A DNA stretch of 64,000 nucleotides, from the NCBI RefSeq assembly GCF_964204645.1, contig NC_134031.1, positions 7,292,501-7,356,500 on the forward strand. Reading direction: 5' to 3'. This document shows, piece by piece, positions 45,746 through 57,207 of this stretch (the first letter of the stretch is position 1; the number at the start of each line of letters is the position of its first letter). Under the pieces are notes generated by a model. It was not told the origin of the DNA, did no database searches, and saw nothing but the letters and a program-made list of their open reading frames with translations. The stretch comes from Tubulanus polymorphus. Taxonomy: Eukaryota > Nemertea > Palaeonemertea > Tubulaniformes > Tubulanidae. The position numbers and the translations under genes were made by a program.

Positions 45746-46894
45746 AAACGGCCCTGTGCGTCAATAACCGTAAAGTCGTCAAACTATCCAAGACTGGTTG
45801 GCGTGCGGACTGGACCCGTCTATCGCGGGGTCCTCGATATATATCAACTGCAAAGGCTGGCACTAAATCAATCTTAGTTCCGCTCAATTGTAGATCGGGA
45901 GCTTCGTCTCTTTTACGATAATAGATAGCCGTACTAAAATACCAAGCGTGCTCCAGCTGAAATACAACAGTTACTCTTCTTCAAATTGGAGTAGATTTAG
46001 CAACCTGTTCTTAAAACCGAGCATTTTAAAGAAGGAAACCTTAAACTGATGATTTGAATATTGTTCAGATATCTAAACGACTTTTCGAAACTTAAAAGTA
46101 TTCCAAACATTATTCGTAAATGTGGTACTAGAATAGTGTCATATTAAGAAGATTGAAATATCTTAAATCCGGATTCATGGATCGAACAAATTTCAACAAT
46201 TATGAGATGTTTAAGAATGACATATGAAGCCACGGCAATAATAAAAAAACCGATTTTGTGCGTGGACTTAATGCGATTGATCTAACACAAATAACTCACC
46301 TTCATTCTACTATTTTCTGAGTTAAAATGGCATTTTGCGTCGTGCAGTCTGCAGTGTGTTTGTAGCAAGTTATTCCAAGTATATCACACCCTGATATGAC
46401 CACATATGGGAATCAACAAGAAGCACCCTCATACTCATAATGAGCCAGTGGTAATTGTGGTGCATTCTCAAAACCGTTCGGCGAGACTTTCTGGTTTTTG
46501 AAAGGGTCATTGTCTCTATGTATGGTTTGGGCAGATCTCGGGGAGGGGGAGTTTTTCGTAACGAGCGGATCAACTTGAGAAATAACCTTGATGGGGCCGG
46601 TCGTGAGTAGCGGAAACCAAATGGTAATACGTAATTTAATGCACAAAATAAACACACACTCGATAGAACGAATGTATCTTGTCAAGGGCGAGAATAGAAT
46701 TACAAAAATATCGTTAAAAACTTATTATTACAAATACGGATATATACATATCGTGATATATAGACACTAGACATACTACACAATTAATGCATGCTGATAA
46801 TCAGATCATGTCACAAAAATAACAGGTGTGCCATCAATTTGACATTAATTTGGATATATATTTACATATGTTTGCATCATGTACATTCAAATAG

Positions 46895-47850
46895 ATTTCC
46901 ATAGCCGTCTCTTTACTTGTATATTTGTTCGTCAGTGTAATTTGCATGGCTATCGGATCTTTCGTGGTTAATAAAGATACTATCGCTTTATACAGAATTA
47001 ATGCGGACATATTCAAGAATCTATGGGAGGTCGTTGGTATGGCTCTCGGGTCAACAGTGTCGTCATTATCTATCGACACAGCCTTGACAGCCGGTATCTT
47101 TTTGACCGGTACTTATGGAGTGGTTGAACTTGTAGCATTAAGCGTCTCGTTGCAAGTAATCTTTTTAAACCGCAATATATGTTGGGGTATAGGAGAAGCG
47201 TACTGTATGAGAGTTGGTTTCCTGTTATCATCCAGGGACGGCCAGACAGCCAAACGATCTTTATTCTTTTATCAAGGTATTTTCGATGATGGTCGCTGTA
47301 GTTTTTGGTGTATAAATTTCTTCGCTTCACACTGCTCTAGCTCGGGGATTCGCTAGCGCTGAATCGGTGGAAGCCAAACTAAAGTTTATGTTACTTGTAC
47401 ATCGGAGCAACTTTACCCTTATTTGCTGTAGATGTGATATTTAATGCTGCGATTCGAGGATGCGCTAGAATAGCCCTGATTTCAATAACTTGCATAGTTT
47501 CGTTAATGATAGGAACATCGTTAGGTTTGATTCTGTTGTATATCACTCGGTTAGGTGCTATTAGTGTGACAATAGGATTCCAGAGTTCATGTGTTTTAAA
47601 TTCGTTGATATTCGTTCCGTACGCCCTATTTGTTTTAGATTGGGATGAACAATCTAAACTAGCGCATCAAAGAACTACAGACGATCTGAAGTTCATCCAA
47701 TACGGAACCAAAAATAGAGATTTGGAGTACAATACGTTTGATTTATTATCCAGCACCACCTTGAGTCGAGATTCATATTCAAAAATAGAAAATGGTACAG
47801 AAATATTGGAATACATTGAAACTGATTCAAATAAAGATATGAAATGGTCA
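46895..47850 (+). pseudogene. MATE-family transporter pseudogene, C-terminal half
   Basis: Frame 2 (46895-47275) reads like the second half of an animal MATE (SLC47) transporter: FKNLWEVVGMALGS, FLTGTYGVVELVALSVSLQV, ICWGIGEAYCMRVG and AKRS align with the W-x-ELG.., G-x(3)-EL.., GI..A..VRVGNALG and A(K/R)RS landmarks. The frame then shifts (+1) near 47275, hits an in-frame TAA at about 47322, and shifts again near 47395, after which LPLFAVDVIFNAAIRG and a further TM pair continue to about 47650. There is no N-terminal half upstream and no introns, so a 5'-truncated retrocopy is likely. The long frame past 47850 to 48258 has no MATE similarity that I can see. Confidence 0.7.
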
Positions 47851-48258
47851 ATTCATTTATGCTTTAATCGCTTGAGTTTCTATCATCTTGAATTTCTTAA
47901 ATTCTTAAAATCGAATTTTGAATTTCGCTATGATCCAGGTAATCGCGATACGTTCTTGGAAACTTTTTGTTTTCTTCCGCGAGAAATCAAAGCATTTTTA
48001 TTTTCACGCGCGAGAATCCAACTTTGCGAGAGAAAAGAAATTGGCCAATATAAAAAAGCCTCTATCCGTACAGAAAATTGTTTTCGTATGGCCCGAATCA
48101 GCCTTCATAAGCTGATTGATACCCGGGTAGCAAGTTCGCATAAATACACGTGTGCAACCAGTGCTTCAAAATGGTGGCCCATTGAACAAGAATATAAGCT
48201 GTTACTATTGAAGGAGGACACTACAAATCCCTATGAACAATCAGAAAAAGAAAACTGA

Positions 48259-48554
48259 AAAAATTGATAATTGATTTGAAAGAAGTTTGACTTAATTCAG
48301 TCGATTGGTACTCAGGCGAAGATTCTCGGAAGCGATTTCGCATGAATTGTGATACTTTTTCAAAATATTTTCTGTGTCTGTTTCCCAAACATCGTCACCG
48401 TCTTTTCCGAGTACGTACTCGGAGGTACTTGCTCGGCTGACGGTACCCTACTCGGCATACCCAGCTATATCCGTCGCAGATAGACGATTGGATAAACGTA
48501 ATCGGTGCTCATAAAAACGGTTGCATATCGGGTAGGATACTTTCGGTGTGCTCA
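48259..48554. other. Intergenic, nothing recognised
   Basis: No gene or repeat recognised between the MATE relic and the next repeat. Confidence 0.35.
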
Positions 48555-48810
48555 TAAAAACACCTATTGATGACGTGGTGCACATCCTCTTAAAGATAAT
48601 CTCTAAAATTTCAAATATAGCACGAATAAGGAAGCATGAATAAGAAAATACGTACATCTAATTACGAGATAAACACCAAAATTCGCAATTGTAATTGTTA
48701 TTTTGAAAGGTTCATATTGATGACGTAGTACACATCAACTCACAGAGAACTCTATAAAAATATTGTAACGGTTTTTACGACGCCAGTTTTCACTGCCACC
48801 ATATGTAATT
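48555..48810 (+). repeat. Interspersed repeat shared with 27445-27560 and 28255-28390
   Basis: TTGATGACGTGGTGCACATC and ATAAACACCAAAATTCGCAATT correspond to TTGATGACGTAGTGCCCATC and ATAAACGCCAAAATTTACAATT at 27450-27560. ATGACGTAGTACACATCAACT and TTTTTACGACGCCA correspond to 28256-28350. Here the repeat is uninterrupted, whereas at 27.5-28.3 kb a LINE relic splits it. Confidence 0.65.
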
Positions 48811-49864
48811 AAGATTCATATTCTGGAATTTATTTCTAATATATTCAACATAATGATCTCTATACGTACCTTTCATGCAGGAAGGAAACAATGCTTAAAA
48901 AGCTTAACTTTGGCCTCAAGTCGTTTTTTAACTGAAATCAAAAAAATTGTATTGCTCATTATATTCAATTATTGCTTTTTACGTTACCTTAAAAAGTTGC
49001 TTTTAACGTTACGTTAACTATTTCGTGAAGAATTATTTACTGATCATGAGTTGTAGCACGGGAATTAATTTTCATTTGAATCTACCTTACTTTCAAAATC
49101 AATTTAGGCACGTTTCCAATAAAGAAGAGGATAATATCTGTTATGAAGCTATTAAATGTTTGGAATACAAAGTTTTAAGATCGGGGAGCAATGTGTGTCC
49201 AAAATCTGGAGCTCGAATTCAGGTTCCTCACGTCTTCGTTTACATAACCTTAGTTCGCTCATAGCAAAAATAATGATTCGAGTAGAGAGCATTTAGACGA
49301 CTGTAAGACATCGCTATAGCGAATGCTGATTTCAGCAGCCAGGTTTTACAAGTTTGACACCTAGTGGAAATTTAGAAGAAGTATAATAATATATTTAATC
49401 ACCAATATATGAATAGTACGGTTTACTATGTAGCTAGTCAGAGTAAATTGTTATGAGAGTGATCTAAGTAGGATCTCATATTAGCTTGGTGATTTTGAAT
49501 AAAAGATGTGCATCTATTTACAGTAACTCCACCTAACTCGCATTCTTTGGGACCAGAAAAAAAATTATCGGAATTCGAGTTGGGATTCTGACGAAAAATA
49601 TTAAAAAATTGAACCTCAATAAAACATTCTGTATCGATCCTACATGGCTTGTTGTGCAATACAGATTTTACTTCGGATACGAAAACACTACAAAGTTTAT
49701 GTCCGACTGTGCAAGTCTTTTAATGGGTTTGTTTAGAAAAGGTTTGAACCCGATACACGTCAATTCAAGTTAACTTTAATTGAAAAGTCTCATAGTGCCT
49801 GTTCGAACTCTAATCGTGTCTAAAGAAAATTGCAAGGTATTACTGTGATATAATACATTGAAGT
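48811..49864. other. Intergenic, nothing recognised
   Basis: AT-rich; short frames only. Confidence 0.35.
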
Positions 49865-51631
49865 AATAAAGAAGTTTCCAGTTTCTAGGCGCCATTTTGT
49901 GGCGGTCACTCGAGGTCCCTATTGTTGCGATAATTTGCGCTCTTTTTTAAAACATAAGTTTAGATTGAATATCATATAGTTCTGCAGTCCCTTGCTCGAC
50001 GAAATCAATTTATACACCATTTTAAAGGAAATTAAATGCAGATATTTGCTGGCGATTCTTGGAATTTTTGAACGCAACAATTGAGAACAGTGAAGATGTG
50101 AAACCAAGGACCGCATATCTTAACCGTGCGTAAAAGAAATCGCAATGTTTATTAGTTTTAAAATATCTAAGTATCTCTTAAAGCTATATTTCCAATTTTC
50201 ACTGAGGTTAAAGAGGGTTATTTGCAGTTTAAGCCTGCGTTGAATTTTTTTGAATATCTTTCTTGACGACTGATCTGTACCCGCTTGAGTTTGAGATTAC
50301 GCGCAAAAGGGGTCTCCCACTGCGCACCGCCATTTCACTGAACATTGAGATTTGTGAAAATAAATCGCAAAAATAAGATTTTATACTGGTTTGTAATTAT
50401 CAATATTGCTTCTGATGGTTATATATTACCTTTATTTTCGTATGGTTGAAAATGGACTTTGAGTGCTTTGATGAATTCGAGTTTTGTAGCGTTGGGAAAT
50501 TGAAGGATTTCTTGTAAGAGTGGGGACTTTCTGTGTTGGTTGCAAATGTGGCCTAGTTGAGAACCTAATTTGCGTTTCAACCGAATGTACCACTCATGGT
50601 TGGACACTAGAAAAAAATCTAAGTTTTTATATATTTTTGAATATGCGGCGCAGCTGAAAGTTGCCAAACTGGACGTTGACCCCCTAAAACAGAATATCAA
50701 ATGGGGGACAGATATGAACCCCTATAAATATTATATTGGAATTTTATATCAGTAAGGTTTTCTGGTCGATGTTTTCAAGCAAGAAGGTTGAGATTTATTA
50801 AATAAATTCATCGTATGATCCCAGAATGAGGGATTACCAGAGAGAGATATGTGTTAAATATGTCCTAATATGTCCGTTTAAAATGACTGGCACATTTCAC
50901 CATCGAATCTAAAACGTTTGATTTCACCGAACACAAAATCGGCGCTAGGCTGGACGGGCTGTATACGACAATTCCTCAACTGGGCCGTTCACACTTCAAT
51001 AGCGGGACAAACCGGATCCCGAAACCAGATTAACGAATTGCCCCCGCCAAAATACGGTACAAACAAGATATGGATTATCATCTCAAAATATCCCCATGGA
51101 AAATGTGAAGAAATCAAATTGCATTTAAAAATTTCTTGTCGCAAATCTCAATGTTCAGTGAAATGGCGGTGCGCAGTGGGAGACCCCTTTTGCGCGTAAT
51201 CTCAAACTCAAGCGGGTACAGATCAGTCGTCAGGTAAGATATTCAAAAGATTTTAACGCAGGCTTAAACTGCAAATAACCCTCTTTAACCTCAGTGAAAA
51301 TAGGAAATATAGCTTTAAGAGATACTTAGATATTTAAAAATTAATGAATATCGCGATTTCATTTACGCGCGGTTAAGATATGCGGTCCTTGGTTTCATAT
51401 CGTTACTGTTCTCAATTGTTGCGTTCAAAAAATCCAAGAATTACCAACAAATATCTGCATTTCATTTCCTTTAAAATGGTGTATAAATCGATTTCGTCGA
51501 GCAAGGGACTGCAGAACTATATGATATTCAATCTAAACTTATGTTTTAAAAATGAGCGCAAATTATCGCAACGATGGGGACCTCGCGGGACCGCCACAAA
51601 AAGGCGCCTAGAAACTGGAAACTTCTTTATT
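49865..51631. mobile_element. 1.77-kb element with ~0.5-kb inverted arms
   Basis: The left arm 49865-50370 and right arm about 51125-51631 are inverted copies at roughly 85-90% identity. The outer ends read AATAAAGAAGTTTCCAGTTT on both strands; inside there are matching blocks such as GCGATAATTTGCGCTC, GCAGTCCCTTGCTCGACGAA and CACTGCGCACCGCCATTTCA. The ~750-bp centre has a 93-aa minus frame (50419-50700) and a 93-aa plus frame (50918-51199) without a recognisable domain. No target-site duplication was found. It could be a non-autonomous long-TIR DNA transposon or two head-to-head insertions of one repeat. Confidence 0.8.
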
Positions 51632-52739
51632 GCACCAGTCGTATCAGGTTTAAATTCCGACGATAAAGAATGTTTTCGTATCAAAAGATTGAGCCACTTT
51701 TCCATTTTTCTTATTACGGGGCTCACATATTCAACACATCGTAAATATGGTTACATCGACCATCCGATACTTACAATTATTGACAACTAATAATTTGAAT
51801 TGTAACTGTAATAAAGACTCTGATGATTGATTGAGTGTTAAATCAATTTTCCGGGATGCGAGAAGATACGGTCAGTTCCAGTACACTCTCAAACAGCCAA
51901 TACTCTCTCAGACAGACGTTACACTTTCCTCATTATAATCGTGATTTCTACTCAGATGGATGCGAGTCTGGAATCTACCATGCTGTACCATTGGTCATTC
52001 TGCCTTAAGAATGACTTTCTCCTTATTAGACGAGTTTGATATTCAGACTCTCACAATAATGATAAGTCGAAGATTCCGAAGTTTATCGTATAACTATCTT
52101 ATCATTCTACTTTCTCATTTAAAAAGAAAAAAATTATATTCCAAAGTCGGATTTTATAAGTTGGAAACTCACCTGACGTAGTACTCTTCTTGGTCCCGAA
52201 GTAAAAAATCAGTTAAATTACTCACCGAAAGTCGGATGGCTCCTCCCTTAGCAGTTTGACTGCTCAGACCCCTGTTCGAAATCGATGATATCTATCAACG
52301 TCGTTGTTTTAGTTGTTGTTAGTGTATTAGAACAAAAATCCGGCCGAAATATTTCTAAATCTTTGTGTGTCTAAATCTTTTCTAGTAGAATTCTAGTAGA
52401 ATCTTTTTTTTTACATTTGACAGAAATTAATTCTCAAGTCGTAGTTTTTGAAAAGAGGCTGGAAATCCGACTTATTCTAAGTCGAAGGATTTGAAAAAAT
52501 GGATACCTCAAAAAAGAAAAAGTCGCAGCCAATGACAAAAGTGTCGTATCCTTTTCAGACTGTAACTGTGTCAACACCATCAGGAAATTGTCACCTTTCT
52601 AACGATTCATAAGTTTAAATTTTGTACCAAAAGAGGGATGGACGACAATTAAGAGGTTTTAGTTTAAAAATGTTAAAATCTGTCTAACAATGCGTGACCT
52701 GTGGGGCCGTCTCATAATGACGCCTGGTCACTGAAAACT

Positions 52740-53115
52740 TCCCTATCGCGTTCACTTTTCTTCCGTCCGTCCGTAGACGGAATCAAGTCATTTAGGGATG
52801 TTTTGAAGACGCTTCAATGGGTTGTCTTGATATTTGGCGTATGTATGTATCCTAGCATCTTCAGTCCGAAAACTGGCCAGGTCAAAATCATGATTGCTGG
52901 CTGGCGGCCATTTCGCCAAAATCAGTACTATTTCCAATCAATTTTCTTGATCTCCCATAAATATATAATTTTCAAAGGCCCATCAGCATGAAAAATTGGG
53001 TCAATCGGACACAAGATAGCCGTTCTGTGACCTTCTTTGTGACCAAAAAGATCATTTTGGCCTGAATTCCGAGACCTGTAGCCTTTGTAGTTTGTCATTT
53101 TTCACTGATAATATA
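52740..53115 (-). mobile_element. Partial reversed copy of the 3691-4957 element
   Basis: In reverse orientation it matches the unique right half of copy A: TCGCGTTCACTTTT..CCGTCCGTCCGTAGACGGA, GAAGACGCTTCAA, GGGTCAATCGGAC and GGCCTGAATTC. The tandem CTCF-like units and the termini are missing. Confidence 0.7.
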
Positions 53116-53280
53116 TACGTGATGGGGAACGGATCATAAACATATCAGACGTGTTTTACAATCGGCGGGCATCTTAGTGTCATCAGACCTCATTCGTGGA
53201 TAGAAATAAGAGGTTTTTTGAAGAAAGTATCAAGGTTTTGTTTTAATTCATAGCCATTATATTTGATAATTGTAACCACT

Positions 53281-53430
53281 GTCGGGTGTATCGGGTATAT
53301 CGAGATTGTTGGGAATTCCCGGTATGTTGGGAATGTCGGAAGCGCCGGACATGTCGGCGAGATTGTCGGGAGTGCAGGTTATCAAATATCGGGTGTGTCC
53401 GAAGTGCCGGGTTAGTCAGAAAAGTCAGGT
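53281..53430. repeat. Low-complexity TCGGG-rich tract
   Basis: Loose repeats of TGTCGGGAATG / GTCGGGTGT, roughly 15-bp spacing and highly diverged. The nearby 66-aa frame rich in Cys/Arg is a by-product. Confidence 0.5.
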
Positions 53431-53856
53431 TTGAAATAATTGTGCCAGGTACGTATGATATTATATATGTACGGTATATTGAATGACGAAGAATAGTTTT
53501 TTAGAACTGTACTGAATATGCGCGGAAGAGTATTGAAACCAGTTCTATTTAGTGTGATGTGGTCTTGGGGACTACTTATCCGTATATTACGGAGTCCATT
53601 GCCGTGTATATTTTTGAGGCTATCGTAAACGGCTGGGATTCTGACACTGCTGCTTCTATAGAGATACTTGAACTTCTGGAATCGATCACAGTTGGTGAAA
53701 ATTTAGGAGTACGATCATAAAACCCACCTTACTCCCGTCCTCCCTCAACCCCACTCCCGCCTTGAATTACTTTTACAGTTTGAAAATCAATTTTTCTTCT
53801 TACAACAGGAACAACAGGAAAGGCATCGACGCTATAAACCGGAAATTATCGAACCG

Positions 53857-53892
53857 GAGCCCTTGCGAGGCCCTTGCGAGGCCCTTGCGAGG
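53857..53892. repeat. Triplicated 11-mer
   Basis: GAGGCCCTTGC-type 11-bp unit occurs three times in direct succession. Confidence 0.7.
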
Positions 53893-54727
53893 GGTCTGGG
53901 CGCTCTCCCCCAGAAAATTTTCTAAATTTGATGCAATTTTAGAGCTATCTGGGCTTTTCTGTTGGCACCTGGGAGCCTATGCGATTCCTGTATCCTAGAC
54001 ATGTATTACATAGCCAAAGATAAGAGTCGAAAAGGAAGAGTTGTCTAGGCCCGGCCCACCCCCCATGAAAGTCACCGGAAAACATCAACTATATTTTTGA
54101 AACACCCAATTACGGATGGTTTAATTTTGCAAAAAAATTTACTTAAACAAAGAAAAACTTTAAAAATTTTAGAAATTTTGAGGGGGCGCTCCTCCTGCTC
54201 CCCTCTTGAATCCGCCCTGGCCATTTTCTTGTTCTGTGTCAAATGTCACTGTATCCTTTCAGCCACAGGATTCTAACGTTTCAACATGAAACCTCACACA
54301 ATGAGTCTCCCTAACTCGGGAAGATCGAATCAAATCTATTTGATAAATTGAATTAAGTGATAATACGGCTCTAAGATATGGCTTTTAGTGCATTCCCCCA
54401 ATTGAAGCCCAATAGATACGCTAGTAGCTGAATGGAAAAAAAAACGATTTATAGATTTCTGTATCACAATACATCTATGTTTTGGATCGATTAAAATTTC
54501 AGCGTTTCATACACAATGTTATTTTATAGTTATAAAACAGAGGCGGCTGCAATTCACGAATTCAGTATAGTATTTTTTTTATATTTCAGGGCCGCGTGAA
54601 AAGACCCACCAACAGGCTCAAGTGCATTATAGCATTAAATAGTTCCAGCAAAGACTTATCACATTGGACTGGTATTTGGAATTAATCCGCCAATATTGGA
54701 CTGATTGAACGTCGTCCGATTCTACTC

Positions 54728-55100
54728 GTCGACAATGTCTACAGCCCCGATTGTCGACCGATTCTAATCGTCGACAATGTCTGCAATCCTGATTGTCGAC
54801 CGATTTTACTTGTCGACAATGTCTACAACCCCGATTGTCGACCGATTCTACTCGTCGACAATGTCTGCAATCCTGATTTTCGACCGATTTTACTTGTCGA
54901 CAATGTCTACAACCCCGATTGTCGACCGATTCTACTCGTCGACAATGTCTGCAATCCTGATTTTCGACCGATTTTACTTGTCGACAATGTCTACAACCCC
55001 GATTGTCGACCGATTCTACTCGTCGACAATGTCTGCAATCCTGATTTTCGACCGATTTTACTTGTCGACAATGTCTACAACCCCGATTGTCGACCGATCA
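54728..55100. repeat. 42-bp minisatellite in 84-bp higher-order dimers
   Basis: GTCGACAATGTCT occurs at 54728, 54770, 54812, 54854 and onward, exactly every 42 bp for nine monomers. Two alternating monomer types (one with TGCAATCCTGATTTTCGACC, one with ACAACCCCGATTGTCGACC) define an 84-bp higher-order unit. It contains CCTGATTGTCGACC, also found in the reverse complement of the 45-bp array at 600-873. The 108-aa frame at 54777-55103 is a repeat artefact. Confidence 0.95.
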
Positions 55101-55590
55101 TAAACCTATATTAATCGATCGTTTTCCGTCAAGCTTCAAGCAATGCGATTACATCTCTCCCGGGCATCTCTCCCAAAGTAAACATTGGACGGTATGTTTT
55201 GACCGAAAGATGTTGGTATGATGCCCAAGTCATTATCATTGCACTTGTTGGCGTTATGTAAGTCAATCGCCTGTAAGCTGGAGAGCAATGACGTACTGAC
55301 GTCTGTAACCGATAATTACCTAAACTTGTACATTTTCGTTGCTGTTTTAAGTTTCGCCACTATGTTCAAACGGCAGAGCCAGCACACAATTACATGCACA
55401 TTAAGTAACATTATTTTGTCAACATGTCACGATTGATTTTACACGCGATCAATCTATCTCAACAAATTTTTCTGACTTTCCCCTGATTTAAGCTGTTTAC
55501 AAAATTCCCTGACTTTTATCAATAAAACAAGAGGAGCATCAGCTTATATAGCCGTGTGTCCCCGCATGGCCAAATCAAAAAACGGCTCTG
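55101..55590. other. Intergenic with part of an interspersed repeat
   Basis: About 55450-55520 (TATCTCAACAAATTT..CTGACTTT..CCCTGATTTAAGCT) matches 58046-58110 in the EARS2 intron. Nothing else recognised. Confidence 0.4.
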
Positions 55591-56010
55591 TACTTTGTAG
55601 GTGTTGGTCCTCAGAATATCCATACCGAACTTGGAATTAATCTGACTAAAACAGTAGTAGGACTGTAGCAATTTGGAAAAATAGAGGGCCGCCCCTTGGA
55701 GGAAAAATAATCTACAAAATGCTCTGTAACTTTGTAGGTCTTGGTCCATAGAGCATGCATACGAAATTTCAATTGATCTGATTAAAACTGTAGGACTAGC
55801 AATTCTTAACGAAGGTCCCACCCCAGGGGCGCCCCCTGGGGGACAAATAAAAAAAAGCTCTTTGTAGGCCTTGGTCCATCCAATATTCAATCCAAATTTG
55901 GAGTTGATCTGATTAAAACTGTAGGAATATAGCAATCTAAAGCAATAGAAGTCCCACCATCAGGGGGAAAAATCCAAAAACGGTTCTGTTATTTTGTAGG
56001 CCTTGTTGAT
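55591..56010. repeat. ~132-bp tandem repeat, 3.2 units
   Basis: TTGTAGG(T/C)(G/C)TTGGTCC at 55596, 55731 and 55863, and TTGTAGGCCTTG at 55995, give periods of 135, 132 and 132. Each unit continues with TTGATCTGATTAAAACTGTAG. Moderately diverged; no coding frame. Confidence 0.8.
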
Positions 56011-56494
56011 TTCAAACCACTTTTTGAAGAAACTGACTCCAGAACATATTTCTTAGAATATTTGAGGTACAAGTATTCTAAAATTTTTCCCTTCACTGGG
56101 AATAAACTAAAACTGGATGCCATGCACACCTGGGAAGTGCAGGGGTGGAACCAGGGGTATTAGCCCCATTTTTCCCGGCTGAGTTACCGCGGAATTTTCT
56201 CCCTGTACAATCAGGAAAGTTCGCAGAATGAACCAACATGCATCTTATTTCCAGGGAAAGCCAGAGTAAGTGAGATTCACATCAGGCCAGACAACATGAT
56301 TTGATATAAGGTTTATTTCACATTCCTATAAATCCAACTTGTGCATCCTCGAGAACTGAAAAGAGAGCGCATGAGATGATTATTGATTTCGAACCTTACT
56401 TATTCAAATACTAATCCTGAGGAAAGGGTCACTACCACAATCCATCCATTTCCAAAAATTCGTGGTATTTTCGCAGTAAAAACATAACTTTCCC

Positions 56495-56703
56495 CAGGCG
56501 CGGATCCAGGACGAAATTTTAGGTGTAGCATAAAATCAAAAGGACAAGCAATATTCTAAAAGGACACTATCCCCTTCAGATGCAATTTCCAGTCACTTGG
56601 GATTCTTTCCACCAAATAAAAACATAGTAATAATTTTCGGGGGAACTTAGAAAATCTAGAGGGTAGTACGTGCCCCGTGCGCTACCCCCTAGATCCGCGC
56701 CTG
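56495..56703. mobile_element. hAT-like MITE with perfect 5-bp target duplication
   Basis: Left CAGGCGCGGATCCAGG; right CCTAGATCCGCGCCTG. Immediately flanked by TTCCC on both sides. 209 bp, non-coding. Same family as 24534-24775 and 32916-33761. Confidence 0.8.
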
Positions 56704-57207
56704 TTCCCTGTGTTCTTGTGAATGGCAGTAAGACCAGAGCGTTATCTTGACAGAACCAAGTAGTAGCTAGCCCAGCAAATATTCCAAATTTTAGCTAATC
56801 TACTTTCATAGGAATTTTAAAATTTATATGACACGAAGATTGTAAAGTTCTGATGACAGACATAGGAGAAAATGAAATACAATTCACGCAGAAAATGCGT
56901 ATGCAAAATAAAATTAATTTCCTGTGTTTTCCCACAAAATAAATCAGTTCCAGAATCTTGTGGAAAACCCTGGAGGAGAAAAAAAGATGTTACGGCTTCT
57001 ACTGAAGCCTGGTGGGAGTTATAGCTACTGGTATTTCTGTAGGGTAAACTACTCATCCTGTGCCATGTAAAATATATTTCTTAACAAAATTTTCTTAACA
57101 TAGATAACATATATTTGCCACATAAAACAATTCTACAAATTGGAATCGACAACAAAAATACATTTGAACTGTGAAGAATACCGGTTGGTTTAAGCCGTAT
57201 TAAATAA

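Noticed and set aside
51380-51790. 136-aa plus frame in the right arm of the inverted-repeat element
   Set aside because: The arm copy on the left keeps a similar frame but with many replacement changes and earlier truncation, so there is no sign of protein-level constraint.
54777-55103. 108-aa open frame across the 42-bp repeats
   Set aside because: Same reason: 42 and 84 are multiples of 3 and the protein is a 28-residue repeat with no other support.
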